Origin: Alphaproteobacteria bacterium
Lineage (GTDB): Bacteria > Pseudomonadota > Alphaproteobacteria > Ferrovibrionales > Ferrovibrionaceae
Assembly: GCA_026126165.1 (NCBI GenBank)
Contig: JAHCJR010000028.1
Location: 1 to 34,458, forward strand
DNA length: 34,458 nt
Reading direction: 5' to 3'
How positions within the stretch are numbered: the first letter of the stretch is position 1; each line of letters opens with the position of its first letter. Positions 32,828-34,458 of the stretch are shown piece by piece. The notes below the pieces were generated by a model. The model made no database searches. It had not been told where the DNA came from and was given only the letters and a program-made list of their open reading frames with translations. Made by a program: the position numbers and the translations under genes.

Positions 32828-33414
32828 CGCTGATCGCCTTCCTGCGCCATGGGCCGACCGAATGGAACCGCGAGAAGCGGCTGCAGGGGCGCCACGACCT
32901 GCCGCTGCTCGAGGAAAGCCGCGCCTGGCTCGCCGGACGGCGGCTGCCGCCGCCTTTCGCCGGGGCAAAAGCGCTGGTCTCGCCGCTGCGGCGCGCGCGC
33001 GAGACGGCGGCGGCGCTTGGCCTCGAAGGCGCGGAACCGACCGCTTCGCTCATCGAGATGGATTTCGGCGCCTTCGAGGGCCGCCGCCTTTCGGACCTGC
33101 GCGCCGAACTCGGCGATGGCCTGAAAGAGAACGAGGCGCGCGGCCTCGATTTCCGCCCGCCGGGCGGCGAGAGCCCGCGCGAGGTGCAGGCACGCCTCGC
33201 CCGCTGGCTTGCCGAGGCGGCGCGCCAGGACGGGCCGCTGCTGGCGGTGACGCACAAGGGGGTCATGCGTTGCCTGTTGACCTTGGCCTATGGATGGGAC
33301 ATGACCGGACGCCAGCCGGTCCGTCTCGACTGGACGGCGCTCCAGGTCTTCCGTCTCGATGGCGCGGGACGGCCGGAGCCGCACCGGATCAACCTGCCGC
33401 TCTTGCCGCGATGA
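32824..33414 (+). CDS. Histidine phosphatase family protein (phosphoglycerate mutase-like)
   Basis: A 196-residue enzyme with the catalytic FLRHGPTEWN at the N-terminus (Arg8-His9-Gly10), the second arginine in VSPLRRARETA, the acid EMDFGAFEGR and the second histidine in AVTHKGVMR. This is the full catalytic set of a broad-substrate phosphatase rather than a true mutase. In the middle of a glycosyltransferase cluster it could dephosphorylate a sugar phosphate or lipid-linked intermediate; that is inference. Overlaps both neighbours by 4 nt (ATGA). Confidence 0.92.
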   Translation: MTLIAFLRHGPTEWNREKRLQGRHDLPLLEESRAWLAGRRLPPPFAGAKALVSPLRRARETAAALGLEGAEPTASLIEMDFGAFEGRRLSDLRAELGDGLKENEARGLDFRPPGGESPREVQARLARWLAEAARQDGPLLAVTHKGVMRCLLTLAYGWDMTGRQPVRLDWTALQVFRLDGAGRPEPHRINLPLLPR

Positions 33415-34458
33415 CCGATATCCGCGTTCTCTTCTATGTGCAGCATCTGCTTGGCATCGGCCACCTGCGGCGCGCCGCGACCCTGACGCGCGCCCTTGAG
33501 CGCGCCGGCCTGCGCACCACGCTGGTCTCCGGCGGCCACGAGATCCCCGGCCTCGACCTCGCCGGCGCGGACTTCGTCCAGCTCGACCCGACGCGGGCCA
33601 GCGACGAGACCTTCAAGACCCTGGTGGCAGCGGACGATACGCGCATCGACGATGCCTGGCGGGAGCGGCGCCGGGAACGGCTGATCGCCACCTGGCGCGA
33701 GGTGCGCCCGCACGTGCTGATCTTCGAACTCTTTCCCTTCGGCCGGCGGCAGATGCGCTTCGAGATCCTGCCGCTGCTCGAACTCGCCCGCGCCGCGCGC
33801 GAGCGCCCGCTCGTCGTCTCCTCGGTCCGCGACATCCTGGTCGGCCAGCAGAAACCCGAGCGGGAGCGGGAAATGGTCGAGCTGGTGCGCACCTACTTCG
33901 ATCACGTCCTGGTGCATGGCGATCCGGCGCTCATTTCCTTCGACCGGACTTTCCCGCCGGCGCGCGAGATCGCCGACCGGCTGAGCTATACCGGCTACGT
34001 GGTGGACGAGACCGGCCTCGCCGGAGACGACGGCGAGGCGGGCCGGGACGAGGTGCTGGTCTCCGCCGGCGGCGGCGCCACCGGGGAGCGCCTGCTCGCC
34101 ACCGCCATCGCCGCCCGCCCGCATACCGCGCTGGCGGGACGGCGCTGGCGCATCCTGGTCGGCGCGGCGGCGAGCGAGGCGAGCTTTGCCGCGCTCCGCG
34201 ATGCCGCGGCGGCGCAGGAAGGCATTCTCGTCGAGCGGGCACGCAGCGACTTCCCGCGCCTGCTCCGCCACTGCCATCTTTCCGTCAGCCAGGGCGGCTA
34301 CAATACCATGATGGAAGTGATCCAGGCCGGCTGCCGTGCCCTCGCCGTGCCATTCGCCGGCGGCACCGAGACCGAGCAGACCCTGCGCGCCGCCCTGCTC
34401 GCCGAGCGCGGCGTGATCCAGGTTCTGGACGAGGCGAAGCTCTCGCTGCCGGCGCTGG
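33411..34458 (+). CDS. MurG-like (COG4671-type) glycosyltransferase, second paralogue (3' end outside window)
   Basis: 349 residues are visible and the frame is open at the window edge. It begins YVQHLLGIGHLRRAATLTRA, the same GxGHLRR signature as the protein at 29227, and continues with SSVRDILVGQQKPERE, SYTGYVVDE, the glycine-rich VSAGGGATGERLL and the donor site SQGGYNTMMEVIQAGCRALA with VPFAGGTETEQTLRAA. Same fold and probably the same class of reaction as the first paralogue, but sequence identity outside motifs is low, so they are not a recent duplication. Translationally coupled to the phosphatase gene (ATGA overlap). Confidence 0.9.
   Translation, partial: MTDIRVLFYVQHLLGIGHLRRAATLTRALERAGLRTTLVSGGHEIPGLDLAGADFVQLDPTRASDETFKTLVAADDTRIDDAWRERRRERLIATWREVRPHVLIFELFPFGRRQMRFEILPLLELARAARERPLVVSSVRDILVGQQKPEREREMVELVRTYFDHVLVHGDPALISFDRTFPPAREIADRLSYTGYVVDETGLAGDDGEAGRDEVLVSAGGGATGERLLATAIAARPHTALAGRRWRILVGAAASEASFAALRDAAAAQEGILVERARSDFPRLLRHCHLSVSQGGYNTMMEVIQAGCRALAVPFAGGTETEQTLRAALLAERGVIQVLDEAKLSLPAL

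Overview
The window is GC-rich, densely coded DNA from an alphaproteobacterium, most likely Rhodospirillales or a relative. This is inferred from gene content (GlnD, TctCBA, PotFGHI-type genes, LolA, XthA, COG4671-type glycosyltransferases) and from very high third-position GC. No rRNA, tRNA, CRISPR array, transposase or integrase was recognised. Most genes sit in tight operons with 1-28 nt overlaps.

Layout. 1-5219 (minus): a partial membrane-bound multi-PAS sensor lies downstream of glnD, the PII uridylyltransferase. 5371-9634 (plus): a tripartite tricarboxylate transporter (tctC, tctB, tctA), a glutathione-S-transferase-like protein and a small lipoprotein. 9635-11629 (plus): two tandem Fic toxin-antitoxin cassettes of different Fic subtypes. 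Each starts with a practically identical 96-nt leader (95/96) carrying a promoter, a palindromic operator candidate and the antitoxin start. Short boundary repeats lie before, between and after the cassettes. 11707-12333: lolA. 12455-16485: a polyamine-type ABC importer operon, converging on a marR gene at 16494-16991 (minus).

16992-17344 has no ORF but holds a strongly structured RNA candidate ending in a textbook intrinsic terminator, followed by a MarR-type palindrome and a promoter. These lead into an aromatic-degradation-like operon (17345-21122): ferredoxin reductase, short-chain dehydrogenase, PaaA/BoxB-like di-iron protein and gentisate-dioxygenase-like cupin. Then come a 190-residue protein of unknown function, xthA, and an NDP-forming acyl-CoA synthetase alpha-type protein interrupted by a 24-G homopolymer that is probably a sequencing artefact.

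24058-28820 (minus) is a four-gene operon: an ABC exporter-like protein whose nucleotide-binding domain has lost nearly every catalytic motif and carries a large insert, a cyclic-nucleotide-binding protein, a GNAT acetyltransferase and an M48 membrane protease. From 29227 to the window end (plus) lies a glycosyltransferase cluster: two MurG-like (COG4671-type) enzymes flank two GT4 enzymes and a histidine phosphatase.

The strongest candidates for something undescribed are the Fic cassette pair with its constant leader, the degenerate ABC/cNMP operon, the structured RNA upstream of the aromatic operon, and the two-component di-iron oxygenase plus ring-cleavage cluster.
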